This document shows, in pieces, positions 53,019 through 62,462 of a DNA stretch of 64,000 bases (position 1 is the first letter of the stretch; every line of letters starts with the position of its first letter). Location: the NCBI GenBank assembly GCA_036732005.1, contig DAINDF010000015.1, positions 12,733-76,732 on the forward strand. Reading direction: 5' to 3'. The stretch is from UBA1926 sp036732005 (GTDB lineage: Bacteria; Planctomycetota; Phycisphaerae; Phycisphaerales; UBA1924). The notes below the pieces were generated by a model. The model ran no database searches. It saw only the letters and a list, made by a program, of their open reading frames with translations, and was not told the origin of the DNA. A program made the translations under genes and the position numbers.

Positions 53019-53822
53019 ATGGGCCGCCGCCTGCTCCGCATCACGAGGAACCTCCGAAGCCGGCTCATTGCCGCCAGCCTCGTCCTCGCCGCGACGCTCA
53101 CGCTCGCGGGTCTGCTCGCCGCGACGCTCACCCGCACCGCCCCCGCCTGGTGGAGGCAGTACCGCCCCACCCCCGAACTGCGAACCCTCGCCAGCGATGT
53201 CGAGAACGCCGCGATCTCTACCCTCTACCGCCAACGCCCCCCGGACCCCGCCGCCCAGCCCGCCTCCGCCCCCTGGAGCGTCGCGGTCCGCGACCAGGAC
53301 GCCAGCGCCTGGCTCATCGCCCGCCTCCCCGAGTGGATGAACGGGAACGCCGACCTCCCCGACTGGCCCGATTCCCTCGGGCAGCCCCAGATCCGCTTCG
53401 AGCCCGGGCTCGTCCGCATCGGCGTCCTCTTCCGCCGGGAGAACGGCGACCGCGTCCTCACCGCCTCCGTCCGCCCGGTCCTCGCGCCCGACGGCTCGCT
53501 CTGGCTCCGCACCGCCTGGATCCACATCGGCAGGCTCCCCGTCCCCGCCGCCCTCATCCTCCGCAACGCCGAAAGGCAACTCCTCCCCTACCTCCCGGGC
53601 GACCTCGCCGACGAACGCAGCGCCGCCTCACTCCTCGCCATCCTCCGGGGCGACGCCCCCCTCGCCCGGACCCCCGCGCTCCGCCTCGAAGACGGCCGCG
53701 CTGTCCACCTGCTCGGCCTCCGCGTGCTCGAGGGCCGCGTCGAGTTCGATTGCCGGACCGATCTCTCCGGTTCGGCTCCACCGGCGCGGAGCCGTCTACC
53801 CTCGGGGCATGCCGAGGATTAA
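53019..53822 (+). CDS. Membrane-anchored protein, unknown
   Basis: 267 aa. One N-terminal transmembrane helix (about residues 14-38, LIAASLVLAATLTLAGLLAA) followed by a soluble domain that is probably extracytoplasmic (WWRQYRPTPELRTLASDVENAAIS ... ARLPEWMNGNADLPDWPDS). Family not recognised. Its 3' end overlaps the start of the sugar dehydrogenase gene by 14 bases, suggesting one transcript. The start MGRRLLRI was taken because the long upstream open frame overlaps rpsI. Confidence 0.6.
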   Translation: MGRRLLRITRNLRSRLIAASLVLAATLTLAGLLAATLTRTAPAWWRQYRPTPELRTLASDVENAAISTLYRQRPPDPAAQPASAPWSVAVRDQDASAWLIARLPEWMNGNADLPDWPDSLGQPQIRFEPGLVRIGVLFRRENGDRVLTASVRPVLAPDGSLWLRTAWIHIGRLPVPAALILRNAERQLLPYLPGDLADERSAASLLAILRGDAPLARTPALRLEDGRAVHLLGLRVLEGRVEFDCRTDLSGSAPPARSRLPSGHAED

Positions 53823-55026
53823 CCCCCTTCCCGCCGCCGTCGCGCTCGTGTGCGCCCTGCCGATCGCCCACGCCCAGACCCTCGAGGTCTACGCCACCGG
53901 GCTCACCAAGCCGGTCGACATGGTCGCCGACCCGACCAGCCCCGCCCGCTTCCTCGTCGTCGAGCAGGACGGGCTCGTCCGCGTCGTCGAGAACGGCGTC
54001 GTGCTCGACGAGCCCTTCATCGCCGTCGACCGGGGCGACTTCACCGACCGCAAGAGCAACTGGGAGCGGGGCCTGCTCGGCATCGCCCTCGACCCGGGCT
54101 ACGCCGACAACCGCCGCTTCTATCTCTACTACACCGACAAAGTGGGCGCCACCGTCACCAGCCGTTTCACCGCCGCCAGCCCCACCTCCGCCGACTGGGG
54201 CACCGAGGAGGTCCTCCTCCGGATCGACCAGCCCTTCGGCAACCACAACGGCGGGTGCATCCGCTTCGGGCCCGACGGCATGCTCTACATCGGGCCCGGC
54301 GACGGGGGCTCGGCCAACGACCCGCAGGGCTACGCGCAGAAACTCGACACCCTGCTCGGCAAGCTCCTCCGCATCGATGTCAACGGCGAGCCCGACGAAG
54401 GCCTCGCCTACGCCATCCCCGACGACAACCCCTTCGTCGCCACCGAGGGCGCCCGCCCCGAGATCTGGGCCTACGGCCTGCGCAACCCCTGGCGCTTCGA
54501 GTTCGACTCCAAGGGCCGCCTCTGGATCGCCGATGTCGGGCAGAACCGCTTCGAGTATGTCCACCTCCAGCCCGAGGGCTCCAAGGGAGGCGAGAACTAC
54601 GGCTGGAACACCATGGAGGGCTTCGGCGAGTTCAAGCCCGGGCGCAACCAGGCCGACGACCCCAAGCGCCTCCCCCCCAGCCGGCACCTCGAACGGGGCC
54701 TGGCGCCCCCCGTCTTCGAGTACCGCCACCACCCCGTCGGCTCGATCACCGGGGGATTCTTCTACGAGGGCGACAAACTCCCCTGGCTCAAAGGCCGCTA
54801 CATCTGCGCCGACTACATGAGCGGACGCACCTGGTCCTTCATCGTCCGCCAGCGCGGCGAGACCTGGACCGCCGACGACATCGTCGAGCACACCGCCGCG
54901 GTCTCCCAGTCCTTCGGCGGCAACGGCGCCTCGCTGGCGATCTCCTCCTTCGGTCGCGACCTCAGCGGCAACGCCCTGTTCATCCTCGACCACAACGCCG
55001 GGCGGATCCTCCGCTTCGCGGAGTAG
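53809..55026 (+). CDS. PQQ-dependent sugar dehydrogenase-like protein (GSDH)
   Basis: 405 aa, secreted (signal peptide 1-22, ALPIAHAQ). The fold is a six-bladed glucose/sorbosone dehydrogenase propeller. Landmarks: ERGLLGIALDPGYADNRRFYLYYT, NHNGGCIRFGPDGMLYIGPGDGG, GKLLRIDVNG, EIWAYGLRNPWRFEFD, IADVGQNRFEYVHL, NYGWNTMEG and ITGGFFYEGDKLPWLKGRYICADY, which supply PQQ/Ca ligands in characterised aldose dehydrogenases. Probably oxidises sugars in the periplasm. Confidence 0.9.
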   Translation: MPRINPLPAAVALVCALPIAHAQTLEVYATGLTKPVDMVADPTSPARFLVVEQDGLVRVVENGVVLDEPFIAVDRGDFTDRKSNWERGLLGIALDPGYADNRRFYLYYTDKVGATVTSRFTAASPTSADWGTEEVLLRIDQPFGNHNGGCIRFGPDGMLYIGPGDGGSANDPQGYAQKLDTLLGKLLRIDVNGEPDEGLAYAIPDDNPFVATEGARPEIWAYGLRNPWRFEFDSKGRLWIADVGQNRFEYVHLQPEGSKGGENYGWNTMEGFGEFKPGRNQADDPKRLPPSRHLERGLAPPVFEYRHHPVGSITGGFFYEGDKLPWLKGRYICADYMSGRTWSFIVRQRGETWTADDIVEHTAAVSQSFGGNGASLAISSFGRDLSGNALFILDHNAGRILRFAE

Positions 55027-55127
55027 CCCCCGCTCGACCATCAGCTTCGAACGAGCCGCGGACGCACGCGCCCAAGACGCCCGGCCGCAACGCCCGGTAC
55101 CCTGACCCCGTGCACGCCCCTGAAAAC

Positions 55128-57281
55128 ATGCCCGCGATCGAGCGCGCCCTCGCCGAACGCGATTACCCAAGGCTCATCGACCTGCTCGGCCCCGAGCCCG
55201 CCGGCCCGCTCGCCCGCACCCTGCGCTTCGCCCGCAACATGCTCGCGCTCAAGGCCCGCGACCCCGAACTCGCCGCCGAGCTCGAATCCATCCCCGCGAC
55301 CGGCCGCGTGCGCCTCGTCACCGCCCCCGACCGGCGCGAGAGCCTCGCCCTCGCCGGGCACGCCGACAACCCGCTCTGCCCGGGAGGCTCCCCGTCGGCC
55401 GTTATCGAGCAGACCACCCGGCAACTCGCCGAGATCCCCGACCCCTCAAGATCCGTCGCCCTCGCCGGCGTCGGCGACGGCTGGGCCCTGACCCTCCTCG
55501 CCACCGAGCGCCCCGACATCGTCGGCCGGCAACGCACCGTCTTCGTCATCGAGCCCGACGCGGAGGTCTTCCGCTCCGCGATGCTCCTGCACGACTGGCA
55601 CAAGGGCCCCCTCGCCTCGGGCCGGTTCGTCCTCTGCGTCGGCGCGGCCTGGCGCGAGAGGCTGCGCAGCACGCTCACGCCCGATTCACGCCTGCCCCCG
55701 CCCGAAAAAGCGATCCGCCTCTGCGCCGACCCCGCCCCCATCCGCGACGCGATCGACGAAGCCATTTCGCGGATTACGACGGCGATCAACCGCCGCCGGG
55801 ATGCCCTTGTCGGCGTCTACGCCGACCAAAGCCGGGCCCGCGTCGCCGACCGTATCGCCCACGCAACGGGGACACGCGTCCACTTGTTGACCACCCGACA
55901 TTCGAGTGTGCTGCACCACTCGACACGGGATCTCGAGGAGGGATTCCGGCGACTCGGATGCTCGACCACGCTGTCCATCGAAGCCGAGCCCTGGGAACAC
56001 CAGACCAACGCAGCTCTGCTCGGCGAACTCCTCGCCTTCCGCCCCGACCTCGTCATCCAGATCGATCACCACCGCCACGAGACCCCCGGCATCATCCCCG
56101 AGCGGGTCCCCTTCGTCTGCATCATCCAGGACAACCTCCCCAACCTCCTCTCTCGCGACGCGGCGCTGAAGATGGGACCCACCGACTTCGCCGCCGGCTC
56201 GTGGGTCCGCCGCTATGTCCTCGAGCACGACTACCCACCCGCGCGCTCGATCGAGATCCCCCGCCTCGCCCCCGCGCCCGCCTCGCCCCCGGCCCGCCCC
56301 GCGACCCGCCGCCCCGGGGCCCCCGACCTGCTCTATGTCTCCAACCACGCCGCCACCCCCGAAGAGGCCCTCGAGCAGGCGATCGCCTCGACCGACCCCG
56401 CCTGGACCGCGGCCCGCGAGATCATCCGCGCCGCGGGCGAGGACCTGCTCGCCCGCTACGAACAAGGCGGGTGCGTCGAGGACTCGACCGACCTCGACGC
56501 CTTCGTCGCCGAGTCGTGCGCGCGCCGCGGCATCACGCCCCTCCCGCCCGAGCCGATGCTCGCCATCGGCGACAAGCTCGGCGTGACCGTCAACAACGCC
56601 CTCTACCGCCGCCAGGGGCTGCGCTGGGCCGTCCGTGCCGCCGAATCGCTCGGCCTCGCCCTCCGCCTGCACGGGCGCGGGTGGGAAGACAACCCCGAGT
56701 TCGCCCCCTTCGCCGCCGGCGTGATCGACTACCGCCGCGAACTGCCCGAGGCGACCCTGCACGCCCGGGCCTGCCTGGTGCTGGAGCCCTACTTCCCGAC
56801 GCAGCACCAACGCGCCCTCGACACCTGGCTCGCCGGCGGCCTCCCGCTCATCCGCCGCCGCGACCGCGACCGGCGGCAACTCGACCTGATCGCGTGGCTC
56901 GACCGCCTGCCGCCCGAGATCGACACCCTCGACGCCGCCCTTGCGTCCCTCCCGCCCGACGACGCGGCGGCCCTCCGGGAGGCGCACGAGCGGCACCAGG
57001 GCCTCAACGCGTGGGACGGTCGGGGCGACATGATCGCGCTCTACCGCGCCCGCGAGCGCGACGGGCTGGGGCAGATGGGCCGGCCGCCCCCACGCTTCGA
57101 CGAGACCTCGTTCGTGGACCAGGCCTCGATGACCGCGCTGGTGCGCGCGCTCGTGGAGGAGCCGGACCGCCTCGAAGCGGCCCGCCGGGCCCAGCACGAC
57201 TGGGCCCGGGCCGGGTTCACCTATGAAGTCGGGGCCCGCCGCCTGCTGACGAAGGTCGCCGGCGTGCTCGCCGGCGCTTGA
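55128..57281 (+). CDS. CgeB-like putative glycosyltransferase
   Basis: 717 aa. N-terminal half (about 1-240) of unknown fold, then a GT-B-like region: SRARVADRIAHATGTRVHLLTT, LLAFRPDLVIQIDHHRHETPG, GDKLGVTVNNALYRRQGLRWAVRAAES, and a C-terminal end resembling CgeB-type glycosyltransferases (LHGRGWEDNPEFAPFAAGVI, EPYFPTQHQRALDTWLAGGLPLI). I chose the ATG (MPAIERALAERDYPR); a GTG six codons upstream is also possible. Probably sugar-transferring, with unknown acceptor. Confidence 0.65.
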   Translation: MPAIERALAERDYPRLIDLLGPEPAGPLARTLRFARNMLALKARDPELAAELESIPATGRVRLVTAPDRRESLALAGHADNPLCPGGSPSAVIEQTTRQLAEIPDPSRSVALAGVGDGWALTLLATERPDIVGRQRTVFVIEPDAEVFRSAMLLHDWHKGPLASGRFVLCVGAAWRERLRSTLTPDSRLPPPEKAIRLCADPAPIRDAIDEAISRITTAINRRRDALVGVYADQSRARVADRIAHATGTRVHLLTTRHSSVLHHSTRDLEEGFRRLGCSTTLSIEAEPWEHQTNAALLGELLAFRPDLVIQIDHHRHETPGIIPERVPFVCIIQDNLPNLLSRDAALKMGPTDFAAGSWVRRYVLEHDYPPARSIEIPRLAPAPASPPARPATRRPGAPDLLYVSNHAATPEEALEQAIASTDPAWTAAREIIRAAGEDLLARYEQGGCVEDSTDLDAFVAESCARRGITPLPPEPMLAIGDKLGVTVNNALYRRQGLRWAVRAAESLGLALRLHGRGWEDNPEFAPFAAGVIDYRRELPEATLHARACLVLEPYFPTQHQRALDTWLAGGLPLIRRRDRDRRQLDLIAWLDRLPPEIDTLDAALASLPPDDAAALREAHERHQGLNAWDGRGDMIALYRARERDGLGQMGRPPPRFDETSFVDQASMTALVRALVEEPDRLEAARRAQHDWARAGFTYEVGARRLLTKVAGVLAGA

Positions 57282-57371
57282 CGCGGGCTGGGCGGGGCCG
57301 GCGCGTGCCGACGAGCCCGAATTGCGGGTGAAGGAATCTCTCATACGGCTTGTGATTGACCGCTGCGCGTG

Positions 57372-57416
57372 CGCCGCCGGTGCCACCACCCGCCGCGTCA
57401 GCGGCGCGTGGTGCGG
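57372..57416. repeat. Dispersed 45-nt palindromic repeat, copy 2
   Basis: Direct-orientation match (42/45) to 16909-16953 with the same CACCACCCGCCGCG / CGGCGCGTGGTG palindrome. Confidence 0.75.
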
Positions 57417-57539
57417 ATCGGACGCCGACGAGAGACGCACGACGCGCCCTCCGGGCGGGTCGCGGCACCGCTTTCCGCGCGTCAACCAATCCAGATCAGT
57501 ATGAGACGGAACCCGTTTCACTCTCGAACGAGCCATGGG

Positions 57540-57598
57540 CGCAAGCCCATAGAGCGATCGGGAAACGAAGCTCCGCGGGCTCGCGCCCGAGGCTCGTC
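57540..57598 (-). repeat. Dispersed 59-nt repeat, copy B (inverted)
   Basis: As reverse complement it matches 8016-8074 at about 47 of 59 positions, keeping GACGAGCC at one end and GGCTTGCG at the other. Confidence 0.65.
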
Positions 57599-57656
57599 AG
57601 CACGGCGTTGAACCGCGATCCGACCGCGACAATCCCGGACCGGGACGAGGCCTGCC

Positions 57657-58217
57657 TCAGTGCCGCCGCCCGCCCCGCTCGTGCTGGAAGCGGAAGAGCG
57701 TGTCGACGGGGCGGAGCAGGATCGCCCACGCGAACGCGGTCGCCCCGGTGTAGAGCGCCGAGAGCAGCCGGGAGACCAGCTCGCCCGTCGGGCGGAACAG
57801 GATCGGGTCGCCGTAGAGATCGCGCACCGTGAAGAACGCGACGACAACCGTCTGCACGACGGCGGCGGCGGCGATCGAGAGCACCGTGAGCGTGAGCGGG
57901 TGCCGGCGGATCACCATGCCCCGGACCGCGACGACGAATTGCGCGGCGATGAGCATCCCGATCGCGTGGGGCCCGAGCACGGTGAGCATCGAGGCGGCGT
58001 CGGTCCTGGGCACGAGCGAGGTCAGGTCGAGCAGCACGCCCAGGATCAGGGCGGCCCAGACCGCCTGCTTGGGCGGGGCGCTCAGCGCGACGAAGACCAT
58101 CAGCGGCACGACGAAGCTCGGCGCGATGTCGCCCGGCGCGAGGCGCAGCGCGTCGCGCAGGCCCAGCTCGAGCCCGAAGGCGACCCAGGTCATCACCAGG
58201 AAGACGATCCAGCTCAA
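57657..58217 (-). CDS. mreD: Rod shape-determining protein MreD-like
   Basis: 186-aa membrane protein with five or six helices (MSWIVFLVMTWVAFGLELGL, APSFVVPLMVFVALSAPP, QAVWAALILGVLLDLTSLVP). MreD sequences are weakly conserved; the call rests mostly on position directly after mreC, whose stop overlaps its ATG (ATGA). It would link the cytoskeleton to elongation enzymes. Confidence 0.8.
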   Translation of the reverse strand: MSWIVFLVMTWVAFGLELGLRDALRLAPGDIAPSFVVPLMVFVALSAPPKQAVWAALILGVLLDLTSLVPRTDAASMLTVLGPHAIGMLIAAQFVVAVRGMVIRRHPLTLTVLSIAAAAVVQTVVVAFFTVRDLYGDPILFRPTGELVSRLLSALYTGATAFAWAILLRPVDTLFRFQHERGGRRH

Positions 58218-59119
58218 GGCTCGTCCCCCCCCTGCCCGGGCCCCCGCGCCACCCGCAGCGTGACCTCGCGGACGCGCCGCAACTCGAGCCCGTCACGCGG
58301 ACGGACGACGATGTTGCTCCGCAGCGGCTGCTCGTCGTCAGGCTCGACGCGCTCGACCAGCCCGATGGTGAACATCTGGGCCGACTCGGGCCAGGCTGGG
58401 TCGTCGAGCACGACCTCCATCCCGGGCTCGAGCTCGGGCAGCGTGACCGCGCCGGCCCGCGACGGATCGGGGAACTCGACATCGCCCCGCAGCGTGCCCT
58501 GCCCGGTGGGCGCAAGCTGGCAGAGCAGCCAGGCCTCGCCCAGCCGGTCGAGCAGCACGCGCCCGCGGAGCAGCCCCGACTCGGGCTCGGTGATGGGCAT
58601 GACGACGCACTCGAGGGCGTCGACGGAGACGACCTGCCCGTGCAGCTGCACCCCGCGGACGGTGGTCACGGTGTTGGGGGTCACCCCGTCCCGCCGCCCC
58701 GCCTTGACGCGGACGAGCCCGCTCGACGGATCGCTCGACGCCCCGACCACGGGGCGGATGAGCTGCACGACGGGCACATCCGGCGCTCGGCTCAGGCCCG
58801 CGCGCAGGTCGGCGATCAGGGCCTCGAGCTCCGCCTCGCGCCGCCGCGACGCGAGCAGCCTGCGGCGCAGCTCGTCGCGGTCCCGCTCCAGGGCGACGAT
58901 CTGCTCGTTGCTCTCCTCGACCCGCGTCGCCGGCGCCACCCAGCGCGAGACGCGGGTCAGCGGGTCGCTGATCGGGGTGAAGACCGTCGAGGCGAGCCCG
59001 CCGAACCACCCCACCCAGTCGAGGAACCGCGCCGGCGCCAGCGCGGTGATCGCCAGCAGCGCGACCGTCGCCGGCATCGAGATCCTGATGAGCGGATGCT
59101 GGGTCTGGGGTCTGGCCAT
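58214..59119 (-). CDS. mreC: Rod shape-determining protein MreC
   Basis: 301 aa: N-terminal transmembrane helix (about 14-40), a coiled-coil segment (VEESNEQIVALERDRDELRRRLLASRRREAELEALI), then the periplasmic beta domains (VVGASSDPSSGLVRVKAGRRDGVTPNTVTTV, LDRLGEAWLLCQL). The Gly/Asp-rich VKAGRRDGV patch is the typical MreC signature. Coupled to mreD by a 4-bp overlap; 40 bp after mreB. Confidence 0.88.
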   Translation of the reverse strand: MARPQTQHPLIRISMPATVALLAITALAPARFLDWVGWFGGLASTVFTPISDPLTRVSRWVAPATRVEESNEQIVALERDRDELRRRLLASRRREAELEALIADLRAGLSRAPDVPVVQLIRPVVGASSDPSSGLVRVKAGRRDGVTPNTVTTVRGVQLHGQVVSVDALECVVMPITEPESGLLRGRVLLDRLGEAWLLCQLAPTGQGTLRGDVEFPDPSRAGAVTLPELEPGMEVVLDDPAWPESAQMFTIGLVERVEPDDEQPLRSNIVVRPRDGLELRRVREVTLRVARGPGQGGDEP

Positions 59120-59159
59120 TGCCGGCGATCACCCGCCCCGGCGGTGGTCGCCGAGCCGG

Positions 59160-60209
59160 TCAGAGGTCCATGTCATTCTCGAGTGTCTGCTTCCATTCCT
59201 CGATGTTCTCGAGGTAGATCGCCGTCCCGCGGGCCACGCAGGTCAGCGGGTCGTCCGCCATCCGCACCTCGAGGCCCGTCGCCTTCTGGAGCACGATCGG
59301 CAGCCCACGCAGCAGCGACCCGCCCCCGGCGAGCGTGATCCCGTTCTCCACAAGGTCCGCCGCGAGCTCGGGCTCGGCCTTCTCCAGGGTGCTCGTCACC
59401 GCCTCGATGATCGCGCTCACCGGCTCCTGCAGCGCCTCGCGGATCTCCTCGCTCGTGATCACAGTCTTGCGGGGCAGGCCCGAGATCATGTCCCGCCCGC
59501 GCACCTCCATCGAGGTCTCTTCACCCACCGGCGCCGCCGACCCGCTCTCGATCTTGATCCGCTCGGCCGTCTGCTCGCCGATCATCAGGTTGTAGGTCCG
59601 CTTCATGTAGTTGATGATCGCCTCGTCCATGTCGTCGCCCGCGACGCGCACGGACTGGCAGGTCGCGATGTCGGCCAGCGACATGATCGCCACCTCCGTC
59701 GTCCCGCCCCCGATGTCGACGATCATCGACGCCGTCGCCTCGGCGAACGGCAGGCCCGCCCCGATCGCCGCGGCGATGGGCTCTTCGAGCAGGTAGGTCC
59801 GGCTCGCGCCCGCGCGGTCCGCCGAGTCGAACACCGCCCGCTTCTCCACCGCGGTGATGCCGCTGGGGATCGAGATCACCACCCGCGGCCCCACCCAGCG
59901 CATCCGCCCGGTGACCTTGGTGATGAAGTAGTTGAGCATCGCCTCGGTGATCTCGAAATCGCTGATCACCCCGTCCTTGAGCGGACGCACCGCCGTGATG
60001 CTCCCGGGCGTCTTGCCCAGCATCTCCTTGGCGACCCACCCCACCGCCTGCCCGTTCTTGAGCACCTGGTTGGTGCCCTTCTTCACGGCGACCACGCTGG
60101 GCTCGTTCAGAACGATCCCCTGCCCGCGCACCGCCACGAGGGTGTTGCAGGTCCCCAGGTCGATCCCCATGTCGACCGTAAAAAGACGGCTCAGTCGTTC
60201 CCAGACCAC
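59160..60209 (-). CDS. mreB: Rod shape-determining protein MreB
   Basis: Actin-like ATPase, 349 aa. Motifs: phosphate-1 MGIDLGTCNTLVAVRG, PLKDGVISDFEITEAML, phosphate-2 VDIGGGTTEVAIMS, adenosine ITLAGGGSLLRGLP. I start at the GTG of VVWERLSRLFTVDMG because a GGAGAG site is about 11 bases upstream and the length then matches the family; an earlier GTG adds nine residues. It polymerises under the membrane to guide sidewall growth. Presence of mreBCD implies an elongating or rod-capable cell or retained elongasome. Confidence 0.95.
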   Translation of the reverse strand: MVWERLSRLFTVDMGIDLGTCNTLVAVRGQGIVLNEPSVVAVKKGTNQVLKNGQAVGWVAKEMLGKTPGSITAVRPLKDGVISDFEITEAMLNYFITKVTGRMRWVGPRVVISIPSGITAVEKRAVFDSADRAGASRTYLLEEPIAAAIGAGLPFAEATASMIVDIGGGTTEVAIMSLADIATCQSVRVAGDDMDEAIINYMKRTYNLMIGEQTAERIKIESGSAAPVGEETSMEVRGRDMISGLPRKTVITSEEIREALQEPVSAIIEAVTSTLEKAEPELAADLVENGITLAGGGSLLRGLPIVLQKATGLEVRMADDPLTCVARGTAIYLENIEEWKQTLENDMDL

Positions 60210-60431
60210 GGACCGCGACTCTCCAGAAGGGACCACCGCCCCCGTCCATCCATAGACGGATTCCGGTGCATCGTAACAACTTATCGGGTTCGGGCCGGCC
60301 CGGCCACCAACGCCGCAATCCGATTCGCACCCGACAACAAATCCCCCGCGGCAGGCCGCACGCCCGCCGCGGGGGATCTCGGGATGGTGCCTGCGAACTC
60401 CGGGACCACCACAACGGGGCCCCCGACCGGG

Positions 60432-61400
60432 TCAGTCGTTGCGGACCACCTGGTCCGCCGGCGCCGGCTTGCTCGGGTCGATCTCGATCACCCCGGGCAC
60501 GACCTCGACGGTCGGCTCGGCCTTGACGCCCCCGGAGACGCCCCCGGGGATGAGCGCCCGGACCGCGGCCTCCTGGTCGACCAGGAATCGGGCCTCGTCC
60601 ACATAGTTGCGCGCGCCCTCGTTCCGCGTGATCGAGGCGATCCGGGCCTTCTGCTCGCCGCGGACCCGCGCCAGCCGGTCCTCGAGCTGCTTGAGGCTGT
60701 GGGCCTGGTAGCGGCTGTGCTCGTCGATCGTCGCCTGCCGGTCCTCCATCATCTCGATGAGCCGGTCGTTGCGGGCGATCGAGTCGATCTGCGCGTCCAG
60801 CTGGAAGATCTGCGCCTGGAACTCCGCGTGCTCGGTCTCGAGCCGCTGGGCGAGATCGGCCAGCTGGGCCTCCTGCTCGGCGAGGTAGGTCAGCTCGGTG
60901 TCGATCTCCGACACGCGGCCCTCGTACACCGCCTTGGTCTGGACCACCTGCGAGCGGCGGGAGAGCGCATCGTTCATGCTCATCTTCCGCTCGTTGAACG
61001 CGATCCGCACGATCGCCCCCTGGTTGGCCGACGCCGCCGCGTGGGCCCGCGTCAGCCCGGTGTCCAGGAGGTCAAGGTCGGCCGCGGTCAGCTGCACCAC
61101 CTTCTCGCTGACCTCGCGGTCGCGCTCGAGTTGGGCCATCTGCTCGCGGACCTCGGCGAGGTCGGCGTGCACCTCGGCGATCTTCTCGGGGTACTGCGCC
61201 TCGAGCGTCCGGATCTGGGCCCGCAGCGCGATCGGGTCGTCGATGTTGTGGTCGATCAGCCCGCCGATCGCCCCCGTCGCCTGGTGGAAGATGGCCCCGA
61301 CGCTGCCCGGGCGGGCCGCCTCGGCGACCACCGCCGCCGTGCCGCCGGCGAGCGCCGCCAGCACACCGAACCGAACAATGCCTTTCGTGAAGCATCCCAT
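60432..61400 (-). CDS. Coiled-coil protein, signal-anchored, unknown
   Basis: 322 aa. N-terminal hydrophobic segment (about 10-28, GVLAALAGGTAAVVAEA), then almost entirely coiled coil (about 55-270: IRTLEAQYPEKIAEVHADLAEVREQMAQLERDREV ...). AAGGAG lies before the ATG. It is upstream of mreB on the same strand, with a 222-bp gap that may carry a separate promoter. It resembles planctomycete coiled-coil envelope proteins, possibly a cell-shape scaffold. Confidence 0.6.
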   Translation of the reverse strand: MGCFTKGIVRFGVLAALAGGTAAVVAEAARPGSVGAIFHQATGAIGGLIDHNIDDPIALRAQIRTLEAQYPEKIAEVHADLAEVREQMAQLERDREVSEKVVQLTAADLDLLDTGLTRAHAAASANQGAIVRIAFNERKMSMNDALSRRSQVVQTKAVYEGRVSEIDTELTYLAEQEAQLADLAQRLETEHAEFQAQIFQLDAQIDSIARNDRLIEMMEDRQATIDEHSRYQAHSLKQLEDRLARVRGEQKARIASITRNEGARNYVDEARFLVDQEAAVRALIPGGVSGGVKAEPTVEVVPGVIEIDPSKPAPADQVVRND

Positions 61401-61619
61401 GGCGTGCTCCTTAACTTCCCTTCGTCTGCTCCCGGCGGGCCGTGGGGGCCCGTCCTGTCCTGCCGGCCCGCTGCCGGCTCCCGGGATCTCTCTGGGAAGC
61501 CGCCCCGCCCGGTTTCACGCCCGGACCGGGTTGGGGCACAACTTGCCGACGAATGCCGCCCCCCGCCCCCTTCGTTCGGAATCTCCTCGGAGCGGGGTAC
61601 ACTCCGGGCGGGAGCACGC

Positions 61620-62384
61620 ATGCTGAACTCGATGACCACCGGCTTTCTCAAACGCCTCCGCGCCAACGACGAGGCCGCCTGGTTCGAGTTATGGGAGACC
61701 TTCGGCCCGGTGCTCCGGGCCCAGCTGATGAAATGGGGCCGCGGGCGGATCGGGCAGGAGACCGTCCGGGACCTCTCCCAGGAGACCCTGGCGGCCCTCT
61801 CCAACTCGATCGACCGGTTCGACCCCTCGCGCGGCGCCCGCTTCAGCACCTGGCTGCTGGCGATCGCCAAGCATGTGCTGGGCGACGAGATGGACCGGCG
61901 GATGGCCCAGAAGCGGGGCGGGGGCCGGTCCAACGCCTCGCTGGAGGAGGACTGGATGGTCGCCGCCGCCGCCGAGCGGGCCGACCAGGCCTACGAGGCC
62001 GCGATCTTCCGGTCCAAGGTCGAGGCGGGCATCCGCCAGGTCGAGAAGGAGTGCGACTTTACGGAGTTCTCGATCTACCGCATGCGGGTCTTTGACGGGC
62101 TGAGCGGCAAGGAGGTCGCGGCGGCGCTGGGGGTGAGCGAACCGACGGTGAGCCGGCGTTTGGTAAAGGTGCGGGACGCGCTGCGGACCGCCCTCGCCCG
62201 GAGCATCGCGACCTACTCGTTCACCGACGAGGAGCACAAGGAGGCGGAACGAAACGGGCTCCTGCTGAATCCCAATCCCACGGGAGACAAACCCGACGAC
62301 GCCCTCTTCGACGAGGCGATCGGGGAGATCTACCGGCGGCAGCAGGAACTCCGCCGGGCGGACGAGCAGGGTCTGATGGACTGA
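61620..62384 (+). CDS. RNA polymerase ECF-like sigma factor
   Basis: 254 aa. Region 2 (about residues 20-110): RDLSQETLAALSNSIDRFDPSRGARFSTWLLAIAKHVLGDEMDRRM. Region 4 (about 150-190): YRMRVFDGLSGKEVAAALGVSEPTVSRRLVKVRDALR, a clear helix-turn-helix. It has an unusual C-terminal extension (about 195-254). It lies directly upstream of a protein kinase gene, an arrangement known for planctomycete ECF groups thought to be phosphorylation-controlled. Confidence 0.9.
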   Translation: MLNSMTTGFLKRLRANDEAAWFELWETFGPVLRAQLMKWGRGRIGQETVRDLSQETLAALSNSIDRFDPSRGARFSTWLLAIAKHVLGDEMDRRMAQKRGGGRSNASLEEDWMVAAAAERADQAYEAAIFRSKVEAGIRQVEKECDFTEFSIYRMRVFDGLSGKEVAAALGVSEPTVSRRLVKVRDALRTALARSIATYSFTDEEHKEAERNGLLLNPNPTGDKPDDALFDEAIGEIYRRQQELRRADEQGLMD

Positions 62385-62462
62385 TCGCGCACGGGCGCGC
62401 CCCCGACCCCACGCCCCGCCCGGCACGCACGACGGAGCGCGGGCAGCGCGCAGAGGGTGGAC

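Larger units (their letters stand above)
57282..57656. other. Gene-less 375-bp interval with two dispersed repeats
   Basis: Convergent region between the CgeB-like gene and mreD. It holds copy 2 of the 45-nt palindromic repeat (57372-57416), an ATGGGC-GCAA-GCCCAT hairpin with GNRA-type loop (57535-57550), and copy B of the 59-nt repeat (57540-57598). No gene was found. It looks like a nest of intergenic palindromes, as in other REP-like systems. Confidence 0.6.
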
